Positions 25,193-38,700 are shown, counted from the stretch's first letter. The stretch is DNA of 64,000 nucleotides from Adineta ricciae (GCA_905250025.1 CAJNOJ010000342.1:36609-100608), one strand, 5' to 3'. The notes: generated by a model not told the origin, from the sequence alone. A program made the numbers and translations.

Positions 25193-27048
25193 ATGAACAA
25201 CACAACGAGCCAAGTCACTGGAGCCTTGCCACAAGCATTAGAAACATTACGAATCTGTACCGCCGTTTTAGGTATCGTGGTGTACAGCACAGGATTAACT
25301 GGTAATACTCTGTCCTTGTTGCTTTTTATTCAAAAAGAATTACGTCAAGTATCAACCGGTCAAGTTTTCCTCCTATTAAACATATTCAGCACGATTCACT
25401 TGTTCTCATTGATCGTAGAATATGTTGATAGTATTTATCAAGTTCAAATAATCCCGAATGCAAAGTTTCGTTGTCAGTTTATACTATGGCTACAAAATGT
25501 GACACGTACGATATGTTCATTTTTAGCTGCCACTGTCTCACTCGATCGTTACATCCGTTCGGAATATCCGATGAAATCACGCACATGGTGCACAGTGGCA
25601 AACGTTATAAAACTATTTCTGTTCTACTGTTCATTTTCGATCATATTCTACACATTCTTTTTTCATCCGTTGAATATTTTCAACAATCTTTATCAATGTT
25701 CGTTTCCTGTGCCCAGTACTTTTCGTCTGTTCGTTTTAAACTATCTGCCACCCATACGCTTTGTGCTAATCTGTGTCATGCCAGTTGCTATCATGATTGG
25801 CTGCGGTAGAAAAATGCTATGGAATATTCATCAATCGAAAAGTCGCATTTCACAACGAACTACACCAGCACAGCCTGGTGTGACAACTATCGCTGCTCCA
25901 GCATCCCAAGGAAGCAATGTAACTGAAAATACGAGAAAACGACGAGCGGCTATTGATTCAATGTTATTGATGATGGTTCTATCGAATGTGGTAGCATATC
26001 GGCATAAGCGCGCGTAACGCGATGACGTTTTGGCCAGAGTGTACGCATCTTTTCTCCTAGACTAGTGCCTTTAAAAATTTTCTTTTTTTTGCCAGAATAT
26101 GTACCTCATAGCCATCTATCAATCTTAAAAAAATCGATTCGTTTGAATGCATCGTTCGGAAGTTACAGCTGAAATACGTCGCGTAACACGATGACGAAAA
26201 AAAGACAAAAAACTGAGGGTGCCTCACTTGTAACTTGCTTTTCTCTGCCTATGTTTTACTCTTACAAAATTGTGTCCGTCGTGGATATTAGAAAACACTT
26301 TGATCTACCTGACGAGAGAAGAAAATTCTCCAAACATCATTCACTGTTAGTCGATATCTACATCTCATTAACGTAACGCGATGACGACTTCGTAACGCGA
26401 TGATGCTGTTTTTTTCGCTGAGTTTGGACCTATTTTTTTCTCATCTTGGCGTATATATGTCAACCAATACTTATTACGTTTTAAACGTCTATGTGAGGGC
26501 TCTCGATATCATAGAACTGTTCGATGCTAGTCAAATCTATATGTGTCCGGAAGTCAGGTACAAATCCCAAAATTTGCATCTTTCGGATAGGGACACGATG
26601 CTTTTTGCTTTTAAAATTCTGATAATGTTCGATGGAAATACAGAAAATGTTTTGTTTTTAATCATACAACACAATTAGAGGTATGTGTGAACATAAATCA
26701 GTAAGATCCGATGCGAATTGATTTATAACTCACGCATTTCGAACTGTAAATTAGATGAAAAAGATGATATAAATACTACATTTTCTGAGGTGACGCGTTA
26801 CGCGTTCAAGCCGATATATTATCACGCAAATTCCATTTAATGTTTATACATTATACTATGGATACGAAACATCGGATGATTATACGGTATATTCATAAAT
26901 ACGAGCATTTCTTCTGATGTGGAGTTCGATTTATTTTGGAGTTGGATTCTATTTATTTTGCATTACATCCTCACAGTTCCGAAAGCAATTCCTTGTGAAG
27001 ATAAAAACTGTTTGCACCTGCCGTCGATCTGCACGGCGTCGTCATTGA
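25193..27048 (+). pseudogene. rhodopsin-family GPCR gene interrupted by a mobile element
   Basis: An uninterrupted frame from the ATG at 25193 gives TM1 (GLTGNTLSLLLFI), TM2, TM3 ending in SLDRYIRSEYP (DRY), TM4, TM5 (a proline-containing helix, VLICVMPVAIMIG) and the start of TM6 (MLLMMVLSNVVAY). At 26000 the frame enters foreign DNA and stops at about 26017. After the element, from 26818, the same frame resumes as IITQIPFNVYTLYYGYE. A TAA lies at 26896-26898, then the frame gives RAFLLMWSSIYFGVGFYLF (TM7) and FRKQF, with a stop at 27046-27048. The receptor is therefore broken twice, by an insertion and by a nonsense codon. It resembles the lineage-expanded peptide-type GPCRs of rotifers. 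A truncated 274-residue product is possible but would lack TM6-7. Confidence 0.82.
26000..26813. mobile_element. 814-bp non-autonomous DNA element with ATAT target duplication
   Basis: Inserted in TM6 of a GPCR gene. The left end reads CGGCATAAGCGCGCGTAACG and the right end, reverse-complemented, reads CGGCTTGAACGCGTAACGCG, forming imperfect inverted termini. The flanks show ATAT at 25996-25999 and again at 26814-26817; removing the element and one ATAT restores the receptor frame exactly. Inside are four direct copies of CGTAACGCGATGACG or a near variant (26013, 26182, 26372, 26391), plus a related sequence at the right end (26792-26804). Short frames inside show no transposase. The superfamily is not recognised. 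Confidence 0.8.
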
Positions 27049-27968
27049 AGCGCATCCACAATGTAGAAACTTAATTTGACACTAGTAGTTTTCACCATTG
27101 TTAGATGCATCACTGAAAAACGCTCATTGATGATTATTAACTCTTTTACATAGAGTTGATTGTTCATAGTGCTTGCCAAACAAACTAATTCGATTTATTT
27201 GAATGAGTTAATCAAGAAACATAAAAATCTTTGACTGACAAGACATCGTTATCAAATAGCATTTGTATCATTCCAAATCAAAACAAGACTATTGTTCTTC
27301 ATTCTAACAGTTATATCTATAGATGATATCGACCTCCAGGAAGGACAATTGATATTGATTCGCGAGAAAAACAGAAACGTTTGTTCATGTTGTGTTTTCC
27401 CACCTAGAATTTCTTATGTCATATACAATTTCGTACAAGTGTGCATTGTGCTCATATGCACAGAAAACGTTCACGCAGCAACAAAAACCAAACAAACAAA
27501 TGAAAAAAAGGAAAAACGAGAGTAAATCACCCATCAGATAGAGCAAACACACACAAATATATAGAGACACACGAAGATAAGATAAGTAGCATTCAATAAA
27601 CATGAGCACAAGAGCACGATCATTTTGAAAACGAATGAGAGAAGAAAAACTTTTCGTTATTGTCCTTTTTTCCTAGTTTGTTTGCGTACAGCAATTTTAT
27701 AAGATCAAAGATGTTGATCATCGGTGGGACTATCAAATGCCAGAAGAAAAAATATCGTTGAAGAAAAATGACACACACACTCACAAATATATATATGTAT
27801 ATAGTTCAGGTATAAAAATAAGGGGTAGAAAACAAACGAGCAAACCGAAAATACGTACCATACAGAGGAAATTTTCTAACTGTTACGTTCATTTATGGTT
27901 GAAGAGAAAGAAATCGCTTGAATCACAGTGCGGAAGAGAATCTTAATCAATTCATAAGTTAATCATAG
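27049..27968. other. intergenic region, no gene seen
   Basis: About 0.9 kb between the broken GPCR and the 3' end of the phosphatase gene. It is AT-rich with short CA and TA repeats near 27545-27575 and 27772-27802. No coding or RNA feature is supported. Confidence 0.5.
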
Positions 27969-30900
27969 TTATGTGGTATCAAGTCTAATCAAACGTAGCT
28001 TAGCGGCATCGACGAGTACTGTCGCAGCTTCGTTGGTTCCACCGCAATAATGAGATGAAGAAAACACTGTTAATAAACGCCCACTCAGTTGTACTTTGAA
28101 TCCGACTTGTTGTACTTCATGAGCGCGTATGACGTGTGTAAAATTATTTTTTTCAAGAAAAGTCATTAATGCTTCACTTGTAAAGTAATTTCCGGTACTT
28201 CGTCGTGTATTATTGAAAAAGCCTCCATTCACCCCTATAGGTAACTGAGCAGCTGCATTCGTATCAATAGAAAATGGATCATTCCACATAATTTCCCAGG
28301 CTAATGGTGATTCATTTTCTGGGTCACTTAATGGTACAGCAATATCATTGACAGCAAATACGAAATCACCTGGACATGACACTGGGCTTGGAATACCACC
28401 ATGTACGCAAAGAATCTATTCAATTATATAAGCAAACAATCATTCAAATTGACAAATCAATACTTTATCATCAATGACAGCAGCTAACGGTAGAACATCA
28501 AACACCGAATTGATTGCATCCCATACTTCTTTGCCGAGCGTGTCACCAAATTTGCTCATACATTCCCTAAATAAAAATATTCAACATTATCAATGCCAAT
28601 CTGATAGACATCAGTAAATATTGTCATTAGATGTTCTACTTCTTCCTCGGATCTGATTACACACTAATGAATAAGTAAATTTATTTTGTACTTAGGAGAT
28701 TAAATAGAAGGAAACGTGGAGCAAACATATCATTGAGCAGATAAAGTAATGAATATGCAACTTACTTATAGAAACTAAACATTTGTTGAACTTTCCTAAT
28801 TTCATGATTTCCACGAAGTAATAAAACCTTCTTTGGACATTGATATTTCGCTGCTAGAAGGTAAATAATCACCTAAAGAGAATTATATAAAAATCAGTAC
28901 AATGCATTTCGATTCAATGCTTACTTCAAGTCCATGTATTCCACGATCAACATAATCACCAAGAAAAAGAAAGGATGCCGGTGACAACAATGGAGTAGCA
29001 CGCCAGAGGGATTTCTCGAAACACACTAAATCTTGATAATTTCCGTGGATATCACCAAGAACATAACATGGAGACGAGATTTTCAAACAACGTGGTTCAC
29101 GTCGGAAAATGTCTCTCACTTCTTTGCATAGAGTCACAACGTTTTTAGCTAAATTAATAAAGATGCTCGGCGTCCAAACCAATGCGTCTTTTGATTGATC
29201 ACGTTTCTCGAAAAATCTTAACAAATCTTGAATATCCGTTGCTACTGTTCTCTGAAAAAGAAGACCATGAATGGTTAACTTCAGAAAAATTCACATCGAG
29301 TTTCTTACTCGGTCAAAAATCTCTTCAGATGGTGAACGAGGAATATTTCGCAATGCGTATTCAGTTGTTGTACTCAATTGATCACTACGATTCATCGAAC
29401 GTAGAGATTCTACTTGAGCAAGTGTCCCCGATTTCTTTAATGTAACACAATGATCGGCTATTTCATAATTGAAATTTGATTGAGCTGAAAATAGAATGAT
29501 ATGGATAAGTGATAAAATCTAGTGCTTTTCTCTTACCTCGATCATTTTGATTATCAGCTTTCACATCTTTGTATCGTCTGACATGAATATTTTTTAATTA
29601 GAAAACTGAAACATTCTATCTATGGTACTCACTTGCACATGCGGAGCAGATCTTGAACATTTGTCGCCAATCGAAAGAGAACTGATGTTCCGCGATACTT
29701 CAACTGACCAACAGAATTCAAAAAATCTGTTAATTGCAATTGATTATTCGTTTGGACATTAAACGAACTAAATGGAAGATTCGAATGATAGATTTCTTCG
29801 AAGACTGATTTACTTGAACGCCGATAGAATTTCACTGTAGGGTGGTACATCATTATTCGCTTTACCAGCTTTAAGATTTTGCACATCGCTATGGAGTTCT
29901 CTATTTATAGCAAAACGAAAGAAAAAATCGTTTCAGTTTGATTTAAACGAAAATAATCTACCGAAATTCATCAATGGACATGTTACCATTATTTTTGATA
30001 TTATAAAACCGAAATATATAACGACATCGTTGTTCAGCCGGTGCTCCTAAGAGTGCAATTTGAAAAATGAAATCTAAACCCTTGTTTTCTCATACCTCCA
30101 TGTGAAGTACTGGGATCCATTGCCGCTAATCCTAAGAATTACAAGCTTAAGTATAAAAAAACGACATTTTCTTTAATACTTACCTAGTAAATAATCTGAG
30201 TAAGTTAAGTAGGATTTTTGCTGAGCGTCAAATGCTCGAAAGTATGCTTGCATTTTCACTTTCTCTGCTGATGATAGTTTATTATCCATTGCTTCTATAA
30301 ATGCTTGGTAACTCATATATTCACTTGGAAATGTATATGAATAAAATTCTTTGAAAACACGTTCTTGTACTGAAATTCAACAAAGATTTACACAGATAAA
30401 CAACTTATTATAACGATGCTAATTACGTTTAATGTTAAATTTAGCAGAACCCATTAGTTGTTCTTGCGGAGAAGCAACTAATTGATTATTTGGATCGGGT
30501 TGTTTACAATCAATAAATTGAAGGATAGGTTCTTCAAAGATTTGTCCACCGGATATGAAATCATCTGAATGAAAGGCTTCTATTGGGAATTCTGACGTAG
30601 ATGAGCAACTTCTTACCCCAACCATTGGTTTGTTGTCGTTCGAGAACAGTTTTTAATAAATAAAATGGTTCAAGTCCAAGTAATTCTCGATTTTTGACAG
30701 CTGTCTTCATTCGTTCAAGGTTCATCCAAATTGAATTGACTAAATTTGATGCATTACCACGCATCTAAACATATTCAACAAACAACATATGAATGCGAGT
30801 CTTTGACAACTGTTTACCAATCGTCCTTTTGTTAATAGGTAATAAGTTTGTGTACTGGGCAAACATGGTAATAGATCACTGCAACGAACTTTGATGACAT

Positions 30901-31138
30901 TGACCAGTTCAAAATCGTACGGACATATCTTAGAGAACAAAAAAGAAACGAAAATTGATCGAAAGTGTGTGTTGGAAATTTCACTAACTTTGCTGGCAAT
31001 GCGTTTAGCAGTAATTGCTCGAGTTTCGCCTGGTTTGATTTCATCGAATGGAAACCAGTAGCCACGTCCAAGACTTTGTTCGACGAGAAGTAAAGCATCG
31101 ACTTCCTTGTCGATAATTACACAAACGACTAACTTCAT
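27969..31138 (-). CDS. Nudix-like / EF-hand / PP1-type serine-threonine phosphatase fusion
   Basis: The multi-exon product has three parts. Residues 1 to about 50 (from the ATG at 31138) look like a Nudix N-terminus, with [20 protein letters not shown] then [14 protein letters not shown], but the catalytic REUxEE is absent. Exons at about 30360-29950 form a recoverin-like EF-hand pair: [20 protein letters not shown] then [20 protein letters not shown]; the second loop looks calcium-competent and the first ends in Asp. A linker follows, then a PPP catalytic domain with GDIHGN, GDYVDRG, RGNHE, HGGIP and RAHE (about 29224-27969), ending soon after FSSSHYCGG. All metal-ligand motifs are kept, so it should be active. 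Splice phases link the parts; one 46-bp intron near 29770-29815 is needed to stay in frame. The domain order differs from PPEF, where EF-hands follow the phosphatase. Confidence 0.75.
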
Positions 31139-32363
31139 TTCATATCCGCTTGAATATCCAAACAAGTTCGAATTGTGATGAAAAAGAAAAAGAAATGATC
31201 ACAAATCAAATGTTTATTTTCCTTCCAAACATTTGTTGTAGTAGAGTGCACATTAACAACGGACTTGTTCTTTCTTCAATCCAATAAGAAACGGACTAAG
31301 CATCTTCAACATAAAGAAAGATGTCTCTCATTCACGCATATTACTTCTTTAGTTTACCGTCGAGAAATAATCGCAACATTGATTTAGATTTATATTACAC
31401 ATTTGTATCAAGAAGAAAACACGAGATGATTATCCGTATCGCTGAATTTCTTTACGGCTTGACTTTTTAATGAAAAATGAGAATAATTGTTAGAATACAA
31501 TGAAGCGTAATCAAATGAATAGTTAGCCGATTTCTCAGAGATATAGTATCAGTGGTTTGGAATATTTTCTACTCCGTTTGCATAGTCCTATCAGAACAAT
31601 TTCTCTGAAGCAAGTACATCGGCACCACCAAGAGAACACGATCTGTATAGTTCAAAAAATAGAACAATAATCATTTTTGACGTTTTGTCTTATTGTTGGA
31701 TACTTCAGTCTTGATATCCGCAACTATATAGAAAAAATATTAGATTTAAACAGACGCCTGTTGTCAGTTCGTCGATGTCACAACATCATACCAGCACATG
31801 ACTTGACTTTCGGCGCGTTGAAGATGAAAGCAAAGCATGTCAACTAAATATTTCTATTTTAATCCTTTACTTTGTTGTTTCCTCTACCATCGTTGCATGT
31901 TTCCGCTAATTGCCATTCGAAGACCCCGACAAAAGGAAAACATCTACTCTGACACATTCATTGCTCTATTTTATCCATTATAGCTTGAATTAACGATGTC
32001 AAAGAAGACATGAGATCTAATTTCAGAATGTTCTGATGTTTCCGATAGTTTTATGGAATCAATCAATATAAATCTTCTTTTTCATGAACGGATGTCTAGT
32101 TGAGGAAATGTCTATCGGTATTAACTGGTTAAACTAGTGTTTATTTACTGTTAGATGAGTATTTAAAAAAGATTTCATTACTGTTCTTCGTCGTTGTTCG
32201 TATACATCAAAGAACAAAAAGAAAACAGTCAAACCAAAAACGATAACCGGGGGCGCAAACAATAGGTTATATACAAATACAAAAAGAAAAGAGAAGACGC
32301 GCGCGCGAGGGACACAGGCATGATGAGTTGGTATTATGATTGAACAACTAACATTGTCTTTTC
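31139..32363. other. intergenic region
   Basis: About 1.2 kb between the phosphatase start and the 3' end of the amine-type GPCR. It holds the phosphatase promoter and the receptor 3' flank. Frames are short. A GC-alternating tract lies near 32298-32307. Nothing else is seen. Confidence 0.5.
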
Positions 32364-35300
32364 TTATTTCTTCATTCCTTTTGGTGTTGATGTGTTGGAC
32401 TTTTTAAAACAAAGACCGAATGTAATATTCCAAAAAGCCATGCGAAATTGTTTTGAACAATACGCATAAATGAATGGATTAATTACGGAATTGAAATACC
32501 CAAGCCAGGTTATTAGCGTAACTGTTAAATTATTGAATGAGTACGTGTCTGGCGGGATGATATACATAATAAAAAACGGTAACCAAAACAGAATGAAACC
32601 ACCAACGACAACGGCCAGTGTTTTCGCTGTTTTTTGTTCTTTCATGAAACGAATACGTTCACGACGATGGACATCGTGAGTAGGATGAATGGGATGATGT
32701 ATGGAAGATGTTGATGCGACGACAATGTTTTGATTGGAACTACTTGTGGCACGTAAGTTGGGATGTGATCTTAACATTGGTGTTCGAGTGTGCATTTCAT
32801 TCGAAGATAGTTCTTCTTTTTCGTCTTCATCATTGGTTAAAGATTGATTTGGTGTGTACTGCTTATGACTTTTGGTTTTTCTTTCACACCAATTCTCCAT
32901 CGGTTGGAAACAGCAGTAGCACGGTACGTTCGATTTCTGGTGACCGATTTCGTTTAGACGGCGTGTACTTGCGGATGATGATCCAGGATTCGAGGAAAAT
33001 TTATGCTGCTGTTTCAGATTTTCGATTAGCATCTCCGATGGAGTTAATTTTGTTGCACGTGATGGTTTCATTCGACGATTGATACGCGTTTGCTCCGGTA
33101 GAGATTTCGAGTCATCGTTCGAATTAGTTTGATTACACAGTGACGAAGGTTTTAGAGCAGACATGGAATATTTCATTTCATAGATTTTCGTTTGATCAAT
33201 CATGGACAAATGTGCAATATCTTCTGTTAGTTCGTTCAAAGATTTCGCGATTTGTTTGTCTTGATTGATTAGTAGATTGCCGTTCAATACATTCTAAAAT
33301 AGAACACGGTGGTAGAGATCAACGTACATTTTTTTTTTGCATAATTCATTATTGAGGAAAACAACACTGTGTTCCCAACAGTGCACGTCGTCTCATCAGA
33401 TTTGCGTGTGTACGGACGAGACATATTTGATTACCCTCCAGAAAAGGAAGAAGAGCAAATTTCGATTACAAGCACAATTCTTGATTGAATTTTCTCTGTT
33501 TAGGATCAATAAGAGATTTGATTAAAGTAACGAGTTACTACACTTAACATCGTCTACGACTATTTGACAAGAGAACTTAATTGATCTAATAGAAGTATCG
33601 AATAGGAACGTTTCAAATTTACCACAAGCATCTAATTGGCACGAAAATCTTGTTGATTACTATGACAAAAAAGGTCGCCCTGGATCCTCTTGAATAACCT
33701 AGTTTTTCTGTACATCGAACTTCATGAAAGTCAAAAGCTGTGTGTCATATGTTTAAACAAGAAGTTCTTCGTGACACTTGACCTAAGCCTGTAGAATTCT
33801 GCTCCGTCTTCATAGATGCATAAGTATAGAGACAAATAGTATAGATGCAAGGTAACAGTACTTCACTAATAGGTACACTCTTAATCATTTCATAATTGAT
33901 TACTAGACATGCGACTACTTTCTCTAATAACATGATCCTCATAGATAATGAATGTGCACGTTTCTGTTTTTGTTCTCCATGATGAGAAGCTTGAGAATGA
34001 AAAGAAACGCAAACTTACTGCTTGTTGTTGGCTTGTTTTCAAGTGTTGATTATGACTCGATTTCGTAGTTGGGTCACGTTTCGTGTCAGTTGATAGTTGT
34101 TCAAATGAATTTGATCGACATTTAGTTAATGTTGGCAATGAGTCTTGAAAAGTTTTCAACTCATAACATGGAGAATCACCCGAACGAAATTGATATTCAG
34201 CACCAATACCCGACAAATAATTACGACGATAATTATAAATTTCATCGGATAAATTAGGCATTCTCTTCGTTGATATTGTACATGGACGACAGAAGATAGT
34301 TGTAGGCTTTTTTGCGAATGACGGCGGTGTATTTGGCATAGAGCTCGATGCACTACTGTAATTCGTTTTACTGGGAAAACGATAAATAAACGAACTGTTT
34401 CCTTTGCGATCGAAATTTGATGCAATAGAATTCGTTCCCGATTGTACGAGCATTTGCGGCTGGAGATACGAAGATGTCGGTGGGGAAGTCTTTCGAAAAC
34501 ATAAATAATAGCAGCAACAAGATGACTTTTTCGGTGTTTTTATTGAATTATAATGTGTACCATCGGAAGTGGGTTTTGGATGAGGTAAACCATTTGGATG
34601 GGCTTTTTGTGGATGATTATCATTGTCATGAAATTTATTGATTAAATTATCGCGATCGTAAACAACCATAAATATGCGGATGTAAACAAATATCATTACT
34701 ACAGCAGGAATATAGAATGAACCCAACGCCGAGTAGACAACATAGCCTCGAGCGGTGTTTAAATCACATCGATGTTCTTTTTCAACCTAAATAAAACTCA
34801 CAATGATAAGAAGTTACGAGAATCCTTGGTGTTTTTCTGCTCTGCTAAATAACTAAACTTTAATCTTTTCGTTTGCATAAAAGAAAGACATTTAATCTGC
34901 AAAGATTCTATTATTACTATTTTATGAACGTTACATCCGGTGGGTAAAGAACGGAAGCATTTCTCTCCTGCTTTTTAAATAGTCATTCAAATCTTCTTTT
35001 GATTTATCCACTTCCCTTTGTTAGAAGAAATGAAATCCCTGCTCGAGGTCAGATTTTCCCTCAAATAACCCGATTGATAAACAACGACACAAATCAAAGA
35101 CGTTGATTTGCCCTTTCGCTTTTATTTCATTTGCCGAATTTTTCTCAGCAAAGGACGATACGTACTGTAAAGCGTCGATTTGGATCTCGCCAACCAAATA
35201 TCGGCGGACATGTGATAACAACCGAGACAATCCAAACAAGTAAGATCATAATACGAGCAAGAAATTTTGATCGATAGGCTGTGTATGTCAACGGTCGGGT

Positions 35301-35744
35301 TATCGCCATGTATCGATCGACGGAGATACAAGTTAAATTTAAAATACTCGACGTACATAAAAGTACGTCCGATGATACCCATAGATCACATAAGATTAAA
35401 CCTAATTTCCAGGAACGATCTCGATGATAATGTAAAATACTTAATGGAAGAACAAATATTGCAACTAAAGCATCGGCAAAAGCCAACGAAGCGATGAAAT
35501 AGTTGGTCACTGTTTGTAAACGACGTGTGCGATAAAACGCACATATAACAAGTAAATTACCCAGAAATGCAACAACATCGATTAAGATCATAAATATAAG
35601 TAACACAATTCGTATCCACACAGGCACTGATGATTCCATATCTATCGTTATTGTTGTTGTTGGTATTATAGTTTGGTTGTCGGCCATGGTAACAGTGGCC
35701 AACTCGACGAATGTCGTTGATGTAAGTGCACTCATTGTAATCAT
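32364..35744 (-). CDS. biogenic-amine-type GPCR (dopamine/octopamine/adrenergic-like)
   Basis: Plasma-membrane receptor in three exons, 35744-35166, 34786-34019 and 33293-32364, joined in phase. TM1 has GNLLVICAFYRTRRLQTVTN and TM2 SLAFADALVA. TM3 has CDLWVSSDVLLCTSSILNLT with the amine-binding Asp region, then SVDRYMAITRPL. TM4 is followed by FGW. Exon 2 carries extracellular loop 2 with its Cys, TM5 (GSFYIPAVVMIFVYIRIF) and most of a very long intracellular loop 3. Exon 3 gives KEQKTAKTLAVVVGGFILFW, LPFFIMYIIPP (TM6) and WLGYFNSVINPFIYAYCSKQ (TM7). The CWxP position reads FWLP, with Phe in place of Cys. TM5 reads YSALGSFYIP with few hydroxyls at the usual catechol sites, so the ligand is uncertain. 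The loop 3 region exceeds 400 residues. Confidence 0.85.
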
Positions 35745-38700
35745 GCATGATGCATATCTTAAAAAAGAGGTCTAATCAAGTTTGAAAAACAAATAACAGA
35801 TTATGTAAAGAGATACTTTTTTTATAGGAGAATAATAAAAATTTGTCATTAGTCTTTCTTTTCTCTTATATATCTCCCTTCCCATGCCCGTTTTCGTTCG
35901 ATTTTCTTCTTCCCCGATTACCTCTGGGGTACACGTTTGCTTTAATTACAAAGAAAAAAACGAGGCAAAAAGAGAGAGAGAATACAGAACAACAAAGAGA
36001 AGAATGATAACTATGAAATGGTTTCTTAATACGTGTCTCGATACCATTGAAATAACCTTCGTTCTTATAGCTCGTTTTGTTTCTTGAGAAAGAAAAGTAA
36101 CCAAGGATAATTAAAACGAGTACCTCGATGGAGATGAAGTTAATCACCTCATATTCACTACACACGGACTACGTTCGATCTTTTTCTGCTAGAAAAGAAA
36201 TAACAGCTAAACGATAGTTCCAGAGAGAGAAAGAGAAAGTGCAGAATAATAAGATTGACGGTTCTGTCATCGTCCTACACAGAGACTCTCTAATCAAAGA
36301 CAGTTCTAAATATGACGACGGGTGTGCGAATGTGCCATCCACACCGATGATTTATAACTGTGATGTGTCAGCTATTCGAATTCTTACTAAAGATCATCGT
36401 ATCAAGTAATGTTGCCTATGAAAAAGAAGCTCATCGTGTTCTGACTGTTTGTCTTTTAAACAATTAGCATTCTAGAATATCTTTTGTAAGAAACGCAGGA
36501 AGAAGAAAAAGAAACAAAGGAAGATAGATACATTGTCAATTATTATCTACCGAAAGCATCGATGAGCAACAGAGAGCAAATGAAATAACTTCATCAGCAA
36601 TCACGAAAGTTTTCAAATATTCCTAATTGTCAAGTATAATAAAAAAGAATGTCTATTCTTCTGATCTTTATTACTTCATGGACATGCAAACATTATCCCT
36701 ATTGACTTGATTATTTTCTTCGAAGAAAAATGTATCTGTCTGTACATCATAAATGTCTGAATAATTATTGTTTGACATCGATAATCAATCCAGTATCTTG
36801 ACAAATAATATTATTGTCATCAGTTGTTGGACAATGTTGCTCTTTCTCCGACAACATTCTTTCTCGTATAAAACAGACGACTAATAATTCTAGCGTTTAG
36901 TTCCGACATAGAAATGTTCGAAAAAATGCCTTCGAACGACGCTTTCATTTACAAACAGGAACTCCTAGGAAAACAAAAATAAAATCAGCTTTCCACGGTA
37001 CGAACAGATTTGTATGGAAACGATCGTGACAGACTTTTCCTCAAGCGCAAAAATAAACATCCTATTACAATTAACTGCTTTGTATGACATAATGAATTCG
37101 TTGTAAATACGTACTAATGACAAAGGAGATCTGATTGAGTTCATCATCGTGTCACTCTCTTGTTGACTTTGTTCGCTCGCAATCATCGAAAATCGAAAAG
37201 TAAATGTCCGAATAGAACATTTATTACATGTGACATGAGTGAAAACGAGCTTTTCGTTCTCTAGTCATACTCGGATATTAATCGGGTGTCGTGCGTCTAA
37301 ACGATAAAAGATGAATAAGGGAAAAACGGAGATGAAAGATATCTTTTTAGTAGCTTCTATTTATTAGAAAGGAAAACATAGTCTCATGTTGCTCAAATCT
37401 AATCAAACTGTTATTTATATATATATATATATCTCCATGTCTATATAAGAACAAATTTGTCATCTACTCTTCTTTTTCGGATACTTTTCGCAAATACTGT
37501 CGTTCTTAGGATAATATTGTTAATATTCTATTATCTATTTATTATGGTTAACAAAGATATCTCCGAGAATCGAAAGAGATAGAATGATTTATTTATTCCG
37601 AGATGTTTTCTCTTTATTATCTGAAAGAAATCAAAGAAATAATTAGCGACGTATCGAGTCGTTTTTTTTATTTGAAAAATGAAGAAAACGAAGATGAAGA
37701 ATAAATATCGTAAAATGAACATTTCTGTATGTTACTCAGTGCAGTCAGATGTAAAATGTCTAGCAAAAAAAGGGAAGAAAAAAAGAAATTGTTATCAGAG
37801 CATGTCTGGCGATTATGATTACGCCTGAGAAGTCTTTGACAGGAAATTAGAGACAGACGATCGATCCTTTTAACAAAAATTAAAAAAAAAAAGAAAATCA
37901 TTGAAATATGACTTTCTAAAACACAGATGCACCAAGAATGGTTCGGTGCAAAGTTTGCGCAACCGATTTCCATCAGCGCACTCGATAACAAAGATAGTAA
38001 ATCGGACGCATCTACTACGGCTTTTTTCGCAATGTCAGTCAATGCAATATTCAAGCATTCAAATCTTCAACATGATAGGATATGTAGGCTAATATGTTAC
38101 ACTCTCGTTCTTTTTCCAACACGAATAGCGATACTAGTAATAGAAGAAAACTTCACAGAGATGACATGTCGAATTTGTTACAACGGAAATAAAAACATTG
38201 ACATATTACATTAACATTATTCTCTATGATTGATTTAAATTTACAATGAAATAATCATTGACATTTTCTATTAGCATTACAATCACTAGAAAAACAGTGA
38301 CACTGAATAACCAAATATTACCAAGCTCTCCTCTCAATAAAATATCAGGTCTCGTCGAACTACACTGACTTATGGGCAATGTCAAACGTGAACGCAAATG
38401 AAATCGAGCAAGACTGTAAAGAGAAAAAAAGCAACTAAAGTGTAGTTGAAATGGAAGTAAAATGCGCTTTCCATCTCGGCCAAACTTTTCTTTTTCTCGC
38501 TCACTCGTGAAAAATACTTGAAAAAATCTCAAAACATGAGTACAGTGGAGACATATTACAGAAGTTCTATGCGAGCAGGCGTTTTGACAAAAAACACTCA
38601 ACTTTATGTATCCGAAAAACGTAATATAAATTGAAAAGGAAAGCGCAACTTAAACTCAATTTCTAAATGGCGCATGTCATTTTTTTACGCTTATTAAAGA

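Noticed and set aside
26191-26678. Two short plus-strand frames inside the element as transposase fragments
   Set aside because: No DDE/D pattern or any known domain is visible, and they fall within repeat-defined non-coding DNA.
28883-28930. Extension of the phosphatase exon past the GDYVDRG motif
   Set aside because: It is intron read-through; the next exon supplies [14 protein letters not shown] and RGNHE.
37668-38601. Minus-strand frames in the gene-poor block as genes
   Set aside because: Phe/Ser/Leu-rich translations of T-rich DNA with no domain and no phase-consistent splicing.
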